Below are positions 16,888-25,112 of a DNA stretch of 64,000 bases, one piece after another. The translations under genes were made by a program, and so were the position numbers. Numbering within the stretch: position 1 is the stretch's first letter; every line of letters begins with the position of its first letter. Below the pieces are notes generated by a model. The model saw nothing but the letters and a program-made list of their open reading frames with translations. It did not search any database and was not told where the DNA came from. Where the stretch lies: contig NZ_CP005083.1 of assembly GCF_001563265.1 (NCBI RefSeq), positions 1,305,001 to 1,369,000 on the forward strand. The letters are read 5' to 3'. The DNA is from Sphingobium sp. TKS (GTDB lineage Bacteria; Pseudomonadota; Alphaproteobacteria; Sphingomonadales; Sphingomonadaceae).

Positions 16888-17343
16888 ATGGCGATGCAAT
16901 TTGTCGAACAGATCATAGAGGATCCCTTCGGTCGGGCGCAGAAGGTGGCGGTCAATCTGCACGAATCGCCGCTCGCCTGGCTGCATGCGCGGGGGCATTT
17001 GAGCGAGCGGCATTATCTCGCCGGGGACAGGCTGCGCGCGGATTGGGAAAAGGCGGGGCTGGGGCCGCGAATCACCATGCGCTGGGATGCGGCGCCGGGG
17101 CAGCGGCAGGGCAGAGGGGCGGGGACGGTCGAGCCGGGCCTTGCGCAACTGTCTGCGCGGGAACGGTTCGACGGCGCGATCCGCGCGGCGGGGCCGGGAC
17201 TGGCCGATGTGCTGTGGCGCGTCGTTTGCGCGGGCGAAGGGCTGGTCGCGGCGGAAAAGGCGCTGGGCTGGCCGAGCCGCGCGGGCAAACTGGTGCTGAC
17301 GCTGGCGCTGGATCGAGTGGCGGGGTGGTATCGGGTGGGGTAG
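16888..17343 (+). CDS. DUF6456 domain protein
   Basis: A 151-residue soluble protein that fits the alphaproteobacterial DUF6456 family: N-terminal SPLAWLHARGHLSERHYLAGDRLRADWEKAGL in separated conserved pieces, then a C-terminal helix bundle with GPGLADVLWRVVCAGEGLVAAEKALGWP and the final LKLVLTLALDRVA-like stretch. This C-terminal part resembles a helix-turn-helix with the spacing seen in replication- or transcription-associated proteins, but no function is established. The ATG at 16888 has GTAGGGAG upstream; an in-frame upstream Met would lack a binding site. It faces the XRE regulator. Confidence 0.78.
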   Translation: MAMQFVEQIIEDPFGRAQKVAVNLHESPLAWLHARGHLSERHYLAGDRLRADWEKAGLGPRITMRWDAAPGQRQGRGAGTVEPGLAQLSARERFDGAIRAAGPGLADVLWRVVCAGEGLVAAEKALGWPSRAGKLVLTLALDRVAGWYRVG

Positions 17344-17385
17344 GTGAGGCGGGTTTTGGCCGTTCCACACCTATAACTGCTGCTC

Positions 17386-17832
17386 TCAGGCCAGTTCCAC
17401 CTTCAACTCCGATGCCTCCGCTCCGATCACCCTGACCCTTGTTCCGACCGGGGCGTCGGGACCACGGCAGGACCAGACGCTGTCCCCCACCTTCACCCGC
17501 CCATGCCCATTGTCGATCGGTTCGACGACGGTGACGATCTCTCCCACCAGTCGCGCCGTGCGGTCGTTGAGCAGCGGATCCTGCGAATCCACCGGATTGG
17601 CGGTGTACCAGCGCCGCCCGCCCCATACCGACACCAGGCAAAGGCCCGCGAAAAGCAGCAACTGGAGAGGCACGGAGATCGGGAAGGCGAGGGCCGCAAG
17701 GCCCGTCACGGCGGCGGCCAGCGCGACCCAGATCAGGAACACGCCGGGTATCAGAACCTCGGCCACGCCGAGCAGCGCGGCGAAGACCAGCCAGCCCCAA
17801 TGATCGTCCAGCATGGCGAGCCAGTCGGTCAT
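17386..17832 (-). CDS. NfeD family membrane protein
   Basis: A 148-residue NfeD-like protein: two to three transmembrane helices in residues 12-80 (LIPGVFLIWVALAAAVTG is characteristic), then a C-terminal OB-fold domain (about 85-148) with VGEIVTVVEPIDNGHGRVKVGDSVW. Such proteins pair with SPFH/stomatin proteins to organise membrane microdomains. Here its ATG overlaps the SPFH stop codon (ATGA), so the two are translationally coupled. It is convergent with the DUF6456 gene. Confidence 0.92.
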   Translation of the reverse strand: MTDWLAMLDDHWGWLVFAALLGVAEVLIPGVFLIWVALAAAVTGLAALAFPISVPLQLLLFAGLCLVSVWGGRRWYTANPVDSQDPLLNDRTARLVGEIVTVVEPIDNGHGRVKVGDSVWSCRGPDAPVGTRVRVIGAEASELKVELA

Positions 17833-18800
17833 GCCTGCCCCTGCCCGAACGGGCCGCGGCGCGGCGGCGCGGCAGGGGGTGGAGGCGGCGTGATTTCCCC
17901 CAATGCCTCCTTCGCCAGCGCGCCGATGCCGCCCAAAGTGCCGATCAATTGGGTCGCCTCGACCGGGAAAAGGATCGTCTTGGCATTAGGCGAAGTGGCG
18001 AACTGGCTCACCGCCTCGACATATTTCTGGGCGATGAAATAGTTGATCGCCTGCGCATTGCCATTCGCGATGGCGTCGGACACCATCTGCGTCGCCTTGG
18101 CTTCTGCCTCCGCCTCGCGTTCGCGGGCTTCGGCATCGCGGAAGGCGGCTTCGCGGCGGCCTTCCGCCTCCAATATCTGGCTCTGCTTCTGGCCTTCGGC
18201 CTTCAGGATTTCCGAGGCGCGCAGGCCTTCCGATTCCAGAATGAGGGCGCGCTTCTCACGCTCGGCCTTCATCTGGCGGCCCATGGCGTTGACGATGTCG
18301 GCGGGCGGGCGGATGTCCTTGAGTTCGACGCGGGTGATCTTGATGCCCCAGGCATTGGTGGCATGATCGACCACCGACAGCAGGCGGGCGTTGATCTCGT
18401 CGCGCTTGGAGAGGGTTTCGTCGAGGTCCATCGACCCCATCACCGTGCGAAGGTTGGTGGTGGCGAGCTGCATGATCGCGACATAGAGTTCCGACACCTC
18501 ATAGGCCGCCTTGGCCGCGTCCAGCACCTGGAAGAACACGACGCCGTCGACCGAGACCATCGCATTGTCCTTGGTGATGATCTCCTGCCCCGGAATGTCG
18601 ACCACCTGTTCCATCATGTTGATCTTCCGCCCCACCGCATAGAAGAAGGCGGGATAGAAATTGAGGCCGGGGCGCGCGACTTCCGTGAAGCGGCCGAAGC
18701 GTTCGATGGTATATTGATAGCCTTGGCGCACGACCTTGACGCTCACCGCCAGATAAAACAGCACCAGGAATGTCACCGTCAGTGCGAATGTCGTCAGCAT
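17829..18800 (-). CDS. SPFH/Band 7 (stomatin-like, QmcA) protein
   Basis: A 323-residue stomatin/prohibitin homologue. A single N-terminal transmembrane segment (about residues 4-24) anchors it, followed by the Band 7 domain (VKVVRQGYQYTIERFGRF to about residue 190) and a long charged coiled coil rich in Glu/Ala (about 180-240), then a Pro-rich tail. These proteins oligomerise in the membrane and influence FtsH-type proteases and lipid domains. It forms a two-gene operon with the NfeD partner. Confidence 0.93.
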   Translation of the reverse strand: MLTTFALTVTFLVLFYLAVSVKVVRQGYQYTIERFGRFTEVARPGLNFYPAFFYAVGRKINMMEQVVDIPGQEIITKDNAMVSVDGVVFFQVLDAAKAAYEVSELYVAIMQLATTNLRTVMGSMDLDETLSKRDEINARLLSVVDHATNAWGIKITRVELKDIRPPADIVNAMGRQMKAEREKRALILESEGLRASEILKAEGQKQSQILEAEGRREAAFRDAEAREREAEAEAKATQMVSDAIANGNAQAINYFIAQKYVEAVSQFATSPNAKTILFPVEATQLIGTLGGIGALAKEALGEITPPPPPAAPPRRGPFGQGQA

Positions 18801-18880
18801 CGCTGCTTCCCCCCTGAAATCCGCTTGGACTATGACGTGAAATCATGAATGGGAAAAGGCAAAGTGATAGGAGTTTCATC

Positions 18881-19696
18881 ATGTTGTTGCGCCACGCCCG
18901 ATCGCTGCTGTTCCTGCCCGCGTCGAACCCCCGCGCCATCGCCAAGGCGCGGACCCTGCCCTGCGACATGGTGATCCTGGATCTGGAGGATGCGGTGCCC
19001 GACGATCGCAAGGAAGAGGCGCTGGCCAATGCGGTCGAAGCCGTGGCGGAGGGCTTTGGCGGGCGTCTCTGCGCGGTGCGCATCAATGTCGAGGGCGCGC
19101 CGTCGCATGGGCGGGAGATGGTGGCGCTCAAGGCGTCCGCCGCCGACTATGTCGTGCTGCCCAAGGTGGAAAATCCCCGCCAGGTGAAGGATGTGTTCAG
19201 CGTCTGCCAGAAGCCGGTGATCGCGATGATCGAAAGCGCCGCCGGCGTCGTTGCGGCGCAGGCGATCGCGGCGGCGGAGGGCTGCGAGGGGCTGTTCATG
19301 GGGAATAACGACCTGCGTCAGGATCTGGGAATTCCGCCGTCGGCGGGACGGGACGGTCTGGCGCTGTCGCTGCAATCGGTCATCCTGGCGGCGCGCGCGG
19401 CCCGGATCGCGGCGTTCGACGGGGTGTTCAACCGGCTGGACGATGAGACCGGATTCGAAAGCGAATGCGCGGCGGGGCATATTCTGGGCTTCGATGGCAA
19501 GACGCTGATTCATCCCAGCCAGGTGCCGGTCGCCAATCAGGTATTCGGTCCCGATCCCCAGGCGGTGGCGGATGCGCGGCGGCTGATAGAGGCGGCGACT
19601 GGCGGCGCCGAGCGTTTCGAGGGCCGCATGATCGAGAGCATGCATGTCGAGGAAGCCAAGGCGCTGATCGCTCGCGCCGAGGCGGTGGTGGCGTAG
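18881..19696 (+). CDS. CitE-like HpcH/HpaI aldolase (CoA ester lyase)
   Basis: A 271-residue TIM-barrel enzyme of the citrate lyase beta-subunit family. Conserved pieces are RSLLFLPASNPRAIAKA near the N-terminus, DMVILDLEDAV with the Mg-binding acidic residues, VLPKVENPRQV, MIESAAGV with the metal-ligand Glu, and GKTLIHPSQVPVAN near the end. Relatives cleave citramalyl-, malyl- or beta-methylmalyl-CoA; which one applies here is unknown. The ATG at 18881 has ATAGGAG upstream and removes a 12-residue unconserved extension. It is divergent from the SPFH gene. Confidence 0.9.
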   Translation: MLLRHARSLLFLPASNPRAIAKARTLPCDMVILDLEDAVPDDRKEEALANAVEAVAEGFGGRLCAVRINVEGAPSHGREMVALKASAADYVVLPKVENPRQVKDVFSVCQKPVIAMIESAAGVVAAQAIAAAEGCEGLFMGNNDLRQDLGIPPSAGRDGLALSLQSVILAARAARIAAFDGVFNRLDDETGFESECAAGHILGFDGKTLIHPSQVPVANQVFGPDPQAVADARRLIEAATGGAERFEGRMIESMHVEEAKALIARAEAVVA

Positions 19697-19889
19697 CCGC
19701 GCCGCCGGACGATGAAAATATCCGGATGGATAATAGCCTTTTGAGGCGTCGGGATAGGGGAAAGGACGCAATTCCGCGATGTTTCCGGATGCGTCATAAA
19801 TGTCACTGTCAACAAATAATTAATGGCATTTTTATGGCAAAATGTTAATGTTCGATCTGCGGGGTCCAGCCGATTCTGCGAGGTCCATC

Positions 19890-20654
19890 ATGTCTAGGTT
19901 GAGGATGGCGGCGGGTGCCGCCAGTTGTTTCGTTGCGCTCTTTTTGGGTGGTGCTGCGTCTGCGGGGGAGGCACAGTGCTGGCAGCCTTATGAAGTGGAA
20001 GCGGCACGAGTCAGGGATTTACAGATCATGTTGATGCTGGGATCGCTGAAGTGCCGGTCGACGAATAGTGAAATAACGGCGAAATACGATAAGTTTAATG
20101 AGAGAATGGGAAACGCCGATAAATATAATAGTGCGTTGAAGCTGCGCTTCATGCGAGAAAATGGCATAGCTGACGGGCAGCGTGCTTATGATGATTTTAT
20201 AACCAGGCTGGCCAATAGTCATACCGATGGCGTCCAATCCGCGGGTTTCTGCCAAATGGCCGATACGCTGCTGACCTTGGCGACCAATGCCGGTGAGAAT
20301 GAACTTCCGATGCTGGCTCGGAATTTCTCGGACAAACCGGCGGGGGTTGGCGATGTCTGTGAATTGAAGACCGCTGTGGCGGCGGCTCCGGCCGTGGTTG
20401 CTGCGGATGCAGTGAAAGCGGCGGCGCCGGTCAATGATCCGGTGACACCGACAGCGGTAGCGGCTGAGACGGCAGCGCCGCCGCCGGTCACGCCACAATC
20501 CGCTGCGGCGGCGCTGGAGGCGGCTGCGGTCGCGCTTCAGTCGGCTGCGGCGAGCCTCAAGACCCAGTCCGGTGCACCGGCCAGCGCGGCGACAAAGGAT
20601 GCCGCGTCGGACGCCCAGCCGACGCTGGTGGCGGTGGCGAAACCAGTAAGCTGA
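19890..20654 (+). CDS. Secreted hypothetical protein with Ala/Pro-rich tail
   Basis: A 254-residue protein with a Sec signal peptide (MSRLRMAAGAASCFVALFLG, probable cleavage after ASA at about residue 25). The middle (about 30-160) contains four cysteines (in QCWQ, LKCRS, GFCQM and DVCEL) suited to two periplasmic disulfides. The last third is low-complexity Ala/Pro/Val/Thr. I recognise no characterised family. The middle of the gene and the region upstream use unusually AT-rich codons (runs such as GATAAATATAATAGT) compared with neighbours, hinting at transfer or different selection. The start at 19890 is chosen for its proper signal peptide. Confidence 0.75.
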   Translation: MSRLRMAAGAASCFVALFLGGAASAGEAQCWQPYEVEAARVRDLQIMLMLGSLKCRSTNSEITAKYDKFNERMGNADKYNSALKLRFMRENGIADGQRAYDDFITRLANSHTDGVQSAGFCQMADTLLTLATNAGENELPMLARNFSDKPAGVGDVCELKTAVAAAPAVVAADAVKAAAPVNDPVTPTAVAAETAAPPPVTPQSAAAALEAAAVALQSAAASLKTQSGAPASAATKDAASDAQPTLVAVAKPVS

Positions 20655-20901
20655 GAGTTGGAGAGGTGCCGCGTTATTGGGGGAGCGCGGCATGGGGGTA
20701 ATCAGACCCCGGAGCGCTTTTTAGTCCCCGCTGCGTTCCCTTGGACTCCAACTCCGGCTTGCCGGTCTGGATAAGGTAGCGAGTCTTGCGCTGCGCGGCA
20801 TTGATCGGGCGTGGGTCGTACGTTCTGCGGTTGGTCGACATCAACGATGGCGGCCGGATTCATTCTCATCCGTGGCCAGGACAGTTTTTCCTGCCTGAAG
20901 C
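20655..20901. other. Intergenic stretch, no supported gene
   Basis: A 7-bp hairpin (20667-20673 with 20686-20692) follows the secreted-protein gene and may help end its transcript. Open frames on both strands cross the rest but have neither binding sites nor family-like content, so I call no gene. Confidence 0.4.
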
Positions 20902-21504
20902 TCAGCGCTTTTCATATTTCCAGTTGCGGCCCTTGCCCTCCGCGATCCATTCCACCGCTTGGGTGATGCGCTTGTCGCGCGTCGCGTCGGTCCGGGCATC
21001 ATTGATCCATTCGCAATAGTCCCGGGTCTTGCCGGGCGGGAACTTTGCCCAGATGGCGGCCGCAGCCGGATTGGCGTCGATGGCGGCGGCGAAGTCGGGA
21101 TGCAGCGGGAGCGGCGCACGCGGCGCCTTCAGGCTGCTGCGCGGCTTGTCGCCCGCGTCGATCAACGCCATGGCCTTGGCCAGCAAAGCGGCGATGTCCG
21201 CGTCGGCGGGCAGGTCGCTCAGGCTTGCGATCCGGCCGAACTGGCCCATGGCTTCTTCGCTGGCGCTCTCCCGCTCCACCTTGTCATGCCAGAAGCCGAA
21301 GGCGACATGGCGCTGGAAGCCGGCCATGTTGCAGAGATTCCGATCCCGATAGGTGAAGAAGGGCATGCCCCATTTCACCGCCTCCACAATATCGGGGGAG
21401 GCGGCGTGGATCAGGGCGCGCAAATGGGTGAGGATAGGCCGGGCGAAATCGGCCTGCTTCGCGATATAGGCGTCGATGCGGGGATCGCCCGCCATCGCCT
21501 TCAC
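20902..21504 (-). CDS. DUF1801/YdeI (OmdA) family protein
   Basis: A 200-residue protein with an N-terminal DUF1801 fold (about 5-110; WGMPFFTYRDRNLCNMAGF is typical) and a C-terminal bacteriocin-protection/OmdA-like helical part (PPGKTRDYCEWINDARTDATRDKRI). Family members are annotated YdeI or YdhG; their biochemical role is not established. The ATG overlaps the ubiG stop codon (ATGA), so it is translated after ubiG. An alternative start is the Met at codon 4. Confidence 0.85.
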   Translation of the reverse strand: MKAMAGDPRIDAYIAKQADFARPILTHLRALIHAASPDIVEAVKWGMPFFTYRDRNLCNMAGFQRHVAFGFWHDKVERESASEEAMGQFGRIASLSDLPADADIAALLAKAMALIDAGDKPRSSLKAPRAPLPLHPDFAAAIDANPAAAAIWAKFPPGKTRDYCEWINDARTDATRDKRITQAVEWIAEGKGRNWKYEKR

Positions 21505-22238
21505 CTTTGCCGGTGGCGGGCGGTCAGCAGATAGTTGATCGCCTTGTTGGACGAGAGGATGAAGCCCTTGGCGGGCGTGAAGCTGAGGCCGGTGCTGTCG
21601 GTGACTTCCAGGCCGGCGTCCTCCAGCAGCTTCGTCAGTTCGTCGGGGTTCAGGAATTTGTGCCAGTCATGGGTGCCCTTGGGGATGCCGCCGATGCTTT
21701 CGCCAATGGTGATCATGGCGATGCGGGAGAGCGGCGTGCGATTGGGGGTCGAGAGGATCAGCAGGCCGTCCGGCGCCAGCCTTTCCGCCAGCGCGGCGAT
21801 GAAGGCCGCGGGGTCCGTGACATGTTCGATCACTTCCATCGATGTGACGAGATCGAAGCCGGTTTCCTCCAACTGCTCCACCGGGGTTGCACGATAGTCG
21901 ATGGCAAGGCCTTGCCCCTCGGCATGGCTGCGCGCCACGGCGATATTCTCCTCCGCAGCATCGAGCGCCGTCAGCTTCGCGCCCATGCGCGCCAGCGGTT
22001 CGGAGAGCAGCCCCGCGCCGCAGCCGACGTCCAGTACTCGTCGGCCCGTAAGGGGGTGAAAGCTATGGCAATGCCCCGGCCAGTGCCTGTCGATGGCGTC
22101 GCGGATATAGCGCAGGCGCACGGGGTTGAGTTTGTGCAGCATGGCGCTGCTGCCCTTGGGATCCCACCAGTCGGCGGCCATGCTGCCGAAATGCGCGGCT
22201 TCGCGGGGATCGATGGTGCTGGAAACGGTGTTCGCCAT
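21501..22238 (-). CDS. ubiG: Bifunctional ubiquinone O-methyltransferase UbiG
   Basis: UbiG carries out both O-methylations in ubiquinone synthesis, using S-adenosylmethionine. The 245-residue enzyme has FGSMAADWWDPKGSSAMLHKLNPVRL at the N-terminus (a UbiG-specific stretch, given here in full only as landmarks FGSMAADWWD and LHKLNPVRL), SAM motif I VLDVGCGAGLLSEPLARMG, and later GTHDWHKFLNPDEL. It is cytoplasmic and membrane-associated in the family. It is followed by the DUF1801 gene with overlapping start/stop and is divergent from lysC. Confidence 0.96.
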   Translation of the reverse strand: MANTVSSTIDPREAAHFGSMAADWWDPKGSSAMLHKLNPVRLRYIRDAIDRHWPGHCHSFHPLTGRRVLDVGCGAGLLSEPLARMGAKLTALDAAEENIAVARSHAEGQGLAIDYRATPVEQLEETGFDLVTSMEVIEHVTDPAAFIAALAERLAPDGLLILSTPNRTPLSRIAMITIGESIGGIPKGTHDWHKFLNPDELTKLLEDAGLEVTDSTGLSFTPAKGFILSSNKAINYLLTARHRQR

Positions 22239-22397
22239 GGCTCCCTGCTATCAGCGTCCGCACGTCCGCGCCACCTGTGCTTTGCCGGGGCGGGGGGTGG
22301 GAGGTTGCCATATTCGCCGCTGCTGCTAATAGGAGCGCCGTTTTTGTACCCATATTGGGCATTTTCTTTCTTTTCAGCAGGCGGGTTCGACAAGCAA

Positions 22398-23663
22398 ATG
22401 GCGCGCATCGTGATGAAATTCGGCGGCACCTCCATGGCGGGGATGGAGCGAATTCGCAACGTGGCCGCGCGAGTCAAACATGTCGTCGAACAGGGTCATG
22501 AAGTCGCCGTCGTCGTCTCCGCCATGGCGGGCGACACGGACCGGCTGGTCGGATTCTGCAAGGAAGCCTCGCCGCTCTACGATCCGGCGGAATATGACGT
22601 GGTGGTCGCCAGCGGCGAGCAGGTGACGAGCGGCCTGCTCGCCATGACGCTGAAGGCGATGGGCGTGGATGCGCGGAGCTGGCTCGGCTGGCAACTGCCC
22701 ATCCGCACCAACGAAGCGCATTCCAAGGCACGCATCGGAGAGATCGACACGAACGACCTGCTCGCTTCCATGCGATCGGGCACGGTCGCGGTGATTCCCG
22801 GCTTCCAGGGCATGATGGAGGATGGCCGCATCTCGACTCTGGGCCGTGGCGGGTCGGATACGTCTGCGGTCGCGGTGGCGGCGGCGCTGAAGGCGGATCG
22901 CTGCGACATCTATACGGACGTGGACGGCGTCTACACCACCGATCCCCGCATCGTGGCGCGGGCGCGCAAGCTGGACCTCGTCACCTATGAGGAAATGCTG
23001 GAGCTGGCCTCGGTCGGGGCCAAGGTGCTCCAGACCCGTTCGGTCGGCCTCGCCATGAAGGAAGGCGTGGTCGTGCAGGTGCTTTCCTCCTTCGATGATC
23101 CCACCCAGGATGACCTCCCCGGCACGCTGATCGTCAGCGAAGAGGAACTGGAAGCCAAGCTCAAGGAAGACAAGATGGAACGTCAGCTCATCACCGGCAT
23201 CGCCCATGACAAGAATGAGGCGAAGATCACCCTGACCCGCGTGCCGGATCGTCCGGGCGCCGTGGCGCACATCTTCGGGCCGCTGGCCGATGCCGCGATC
23301 AACGTCGACATGATCATCCAGAATGTCGGCCGCGACAAGGGCGAGACCGATGTGACCTTCACCGTGCCCGGCGCGGACCTGGCGCGGGCGCTGGACGTGC
23401 TGGAGAGCCAGAAGGACGTGATCGGCTTCAACCGGGTGATCCCCGATACGAAGGTGGCGAAGGTGTCGGTCGTCGGCGTGGGCATGAAGAGCCATGCGGG
23501 CGTGGCTTCGGCGATGTTCCAGGCGCTGGCCGATCGCGGGATCAACATCCTCGCCATCTCGACCAGCGAGATCAAGGTGTCGGTGCTGATCGACGAGGAT
23601 GAGACCGAACTGGCGGTGCGCGTGCTGCATACCGCTTATGGGCTGGACGCGCCGGTCGCTTGA
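22398..23663 (+). CDS. lysC: Aspartate kinase
   Basis: LysC phosphorylates aspartate, the first step to lysine, threonine, methionine and diaminopimelate. The 421-residue protein has the substrate motif KFGGTSM (residues 7-13), the kinase segments VVVSAMAGDTDRLV, GRGGSDTSAVAVAAAL and YTDVDGVYTTDPRIV, and two C-terminal ACT domains (about 265-420; for example VPDRPGAVAHIFGPLA and ALADRGINILAISTSEIKVSVLI) that bind feedback inhibitors. The ATG at 22398 begins right before the conserved first strand. No clear binding site precedes it, and no lysine riboswitch was recognised. Confidence 0.96.
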   Translation: MARIVMKFGGTSMAGMERIRNVAARVKHVVEQGHEVAVVVSAMAGDTDRLVGFCKEASPLYDPAEYDVVVASGEQVTSGLLAMTLKAMGVDARSWLGWQLPIRTNEAHSKARIGEIDTNDLLASMRSGTVAVIPGFQGMMEDGRISTLGRGGSDTSAVAVAAALKADRCDIYTDVDGVYTTDPRIVARARKLDLVTYEEMLELASVGAKVLQTRSVGLAMKEGVVVQVLSSFDDPTQDDLPGTLIVSEEELEAKLKEDKMERQLITGIAHDKNEAKITLTRVPDRPGAVAHIFGPLADAAINVDMIIQNVGRDKGETDVTFTVPGADLARALDVLESQKDVIGFNRVIPDTKVAKVSVVGVGMKSHAGVASAMFQALADRGINILAISTSEIKVSVLIDEDETELAVRVLHTAYGLDAPVA

Positions 23664-23670
23664 TTTATCG

Positions 23671-23783
23671 GCCCCTCCCCTTCGGGGGTGGGGCTGTGCC
23701 CCACAAAGCAGCGTGTGGGGAGAACCCCCACCCCAACCCTTCAAACGAGTCACGTGCCTCGTTTGAACCTGAAGGGGAGGGGC
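23671..23783. repeat. Nested intergenic inverted repeat
   Basis: A 13-bp perfect outer pair GCCCCTCCCCTTC / GAAGGGGAGGGGC (23671-23683 and 23771-23783) encloses smaller hairpins, including a perfect 9-bp stem TCAAACGAG / CTCGTTTGA near 23742-23767. It starts 7 nt after the lysC stop. It could work as a terminator or mRNA-stabilising structure, and has the look of a dispersed palindromic element. Confidence 0.7.
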
Positions 23784-23806
23784 TATTTGATTCTAGAGGC
23801 TTGCAC

Positions 23807-24817
23807 ATGACGAACGCCAAACTCGCTTCCCTGATGGCCCGCGGCACCGAATTTCTGGGCTGCGACGTCGCGATCATGTGCGGGGCGATGAGCTGGGTTT
23901 CGGAGCGGCATCTGGTGGCGGCCATCTCCAATGCGGGTGGCTTTGGCGTGATCGCCTGCGGTGCGATGACGCCTGACCTGCTCGACAAGGAAATTGCGGC
24001 GACCAAGGCGCTGACGTCCAAGCCCTTCGGCGTGAACCTCATCACCATGCACCCGCAATTGTTCGAACTGATCGATGTCTGCGCGAAGCATGAGGTCGGA
24101 CATGTTGTCCTGGCAGGCGGCCTGCCGCCCAAGGGCAGCATCGAAGCCATCAAGCAAAAGGGCGCCAAGCTGATCTGTTTCGCCCCCGCATTGGCGCTGG
24201 CGAAGAAGCTGGCACGGTCGGGCGTCGATGCGCTGGTGATCGAGGGAATGGAAGCAGGCGGCCATATCGGGCCCGTCTCGACCAGCGTGCTGGCGCAGGA
24301 AATCCTGCCCGAAATGGCGGCGCAGCTTCCGGTGTTCGTCGCGGGCGGAATCGGGCGCGGCGAGTTGATCGCCGGCTATCTGGAAATGGGCGCGGCAGGC
24401 GTGCAGCTTGGCACCCGCTTTGCCTGCGCGACCGAGAGCATCGCGCATCCCAATTTCAAGAAGGCGTTCTTTCGCGCTTCGGCACGCGATGCGATCGCCA
24501 GCGTGCAGATCGATCCGCGACTGCCGGTCATTCCCGTCCGCGCGCTCAAAAATGCCGGGACCGAGGCCTTTACCGCCAAGCAGCGCGAGGTTGCCAATCT
24601 GCTGGACAGTGGTGCGGTCGACATGGGCGAGGCGCAGCTTCAGATCGAACATTATTGGGCGGGCGCGCTGCGCCGCGCGGTGATCGATGGCGATGTCGAA
24701 GGTGGATCGCTGATGGCCGGGCAGTCGGTCGGCATGGTGTCCAAGGAAGAGTCGGTGACCGATATCATCGCCCAGTTGATGGACGAAGCGGCGGTGGCGC
24801 TGGAACGGCGCGGATAG
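23807..24817 (+). CDS. NAD(P)H-dependent flavin oxidoreductase / nitronate monooxygenase-like
   Basis: A 336-residue FMN TIM-barrel protein of the 2-nitropropane dioxygenase/FabK superfamily. Family segments seen are AGGFGVIACGAM, KPFGVNLI, HVVLAGGLPP, EGMEAGGHIGPVST with the flavin-site His, PVFVAGGIGRGE and GAAGVQLGTRFACATES. Members oxidise nitronates or act as enoyl reductases; the true substrate is not clear. The ATG at 23807 follows AGAGG at a good distance. The stop codon TAG lies inside the terminal inverted repeat of the MITE-like element that follows. Confidence 0.9.
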   Translation: MTNAKLASLMARGTEFLGCDVAIMCGAMSWVSERHLVAAISNAGGFGVIACGAMTPDLLDKEIAATKALTSKPFGVNLITMHPQLFELIDVCAKHEVGHVVLAGGLPPKGSIEAIKQKGAKLICFAPALALAKKLARSGVDALVIEGMEAGGHIGPVSTSVLAQEILPEMAAQLPVFVAGGIGRGELIAGYLEMGAAGVQLGTRFACATESIAHPNFKKAFFRASARDAIASVQIDPRLPVIPVRALKNAGTEAFTAKQREVANLLDSGAVDMGEAQLQIEHYWAGALRRAVIDGDVEGGSLMAGQSVGMVSKEESVTDIIAQLMDEAAVALERRG

Positions 24818-24960
24818 GGCCAATCGACATTCAGATGATGACGTGCTGAAAATGGTGGTTTTTCGTGACCCGGAGCGCAGCGTACTAAAAGTACGTGAGC
24901 ACCGGAAGCACGGAAAAGGGCCATTTGCAGGCCGTCAGGGCTGAATGTCGATTGGCCCTA
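24815..24960. mobile_element. MITE-like element with perfect 20-bp terminal inverted repeats
   Basis: The 146-bp stretch is bounded by TAGGGCCAATCGACATTCAG (24815-24834) and its exact reverse complement (24941-24960). The outermost bases are TA on both sides, which fits an 18-bp inverted repeat flanked by a TA target duplication, as produced by IS630/Tc1-mariner-type transposases. The interior is also palindromic around CGTACTAAAAGTACG, so the whole element can fold into one long hairpin. It encodes nothing. The TAG of the upstream gene is formed by its left end. Confidence 0.65.
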
Positions 24961-25112
24961 GGGTTGTTCATGCCGACCCTGTTCTTGTGCAGGGAAGCGG
25001 CGGGATGAAATGAATCCCTTGCCGGATGGGCCGGGTTCCGTTCCGGTCGTCAGGAACGCATGGCTTTGCCATGAGTTTGTTCTGTCCGGATAATGACCAG
25101 AGGGATGTAAGG

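Noticed and set aside
20786..21019. A short plus-strand frame beside the DUF1801 gene
   Set aside because: It runs into the antisense of the DUF1801 coding region and has no family similarity.
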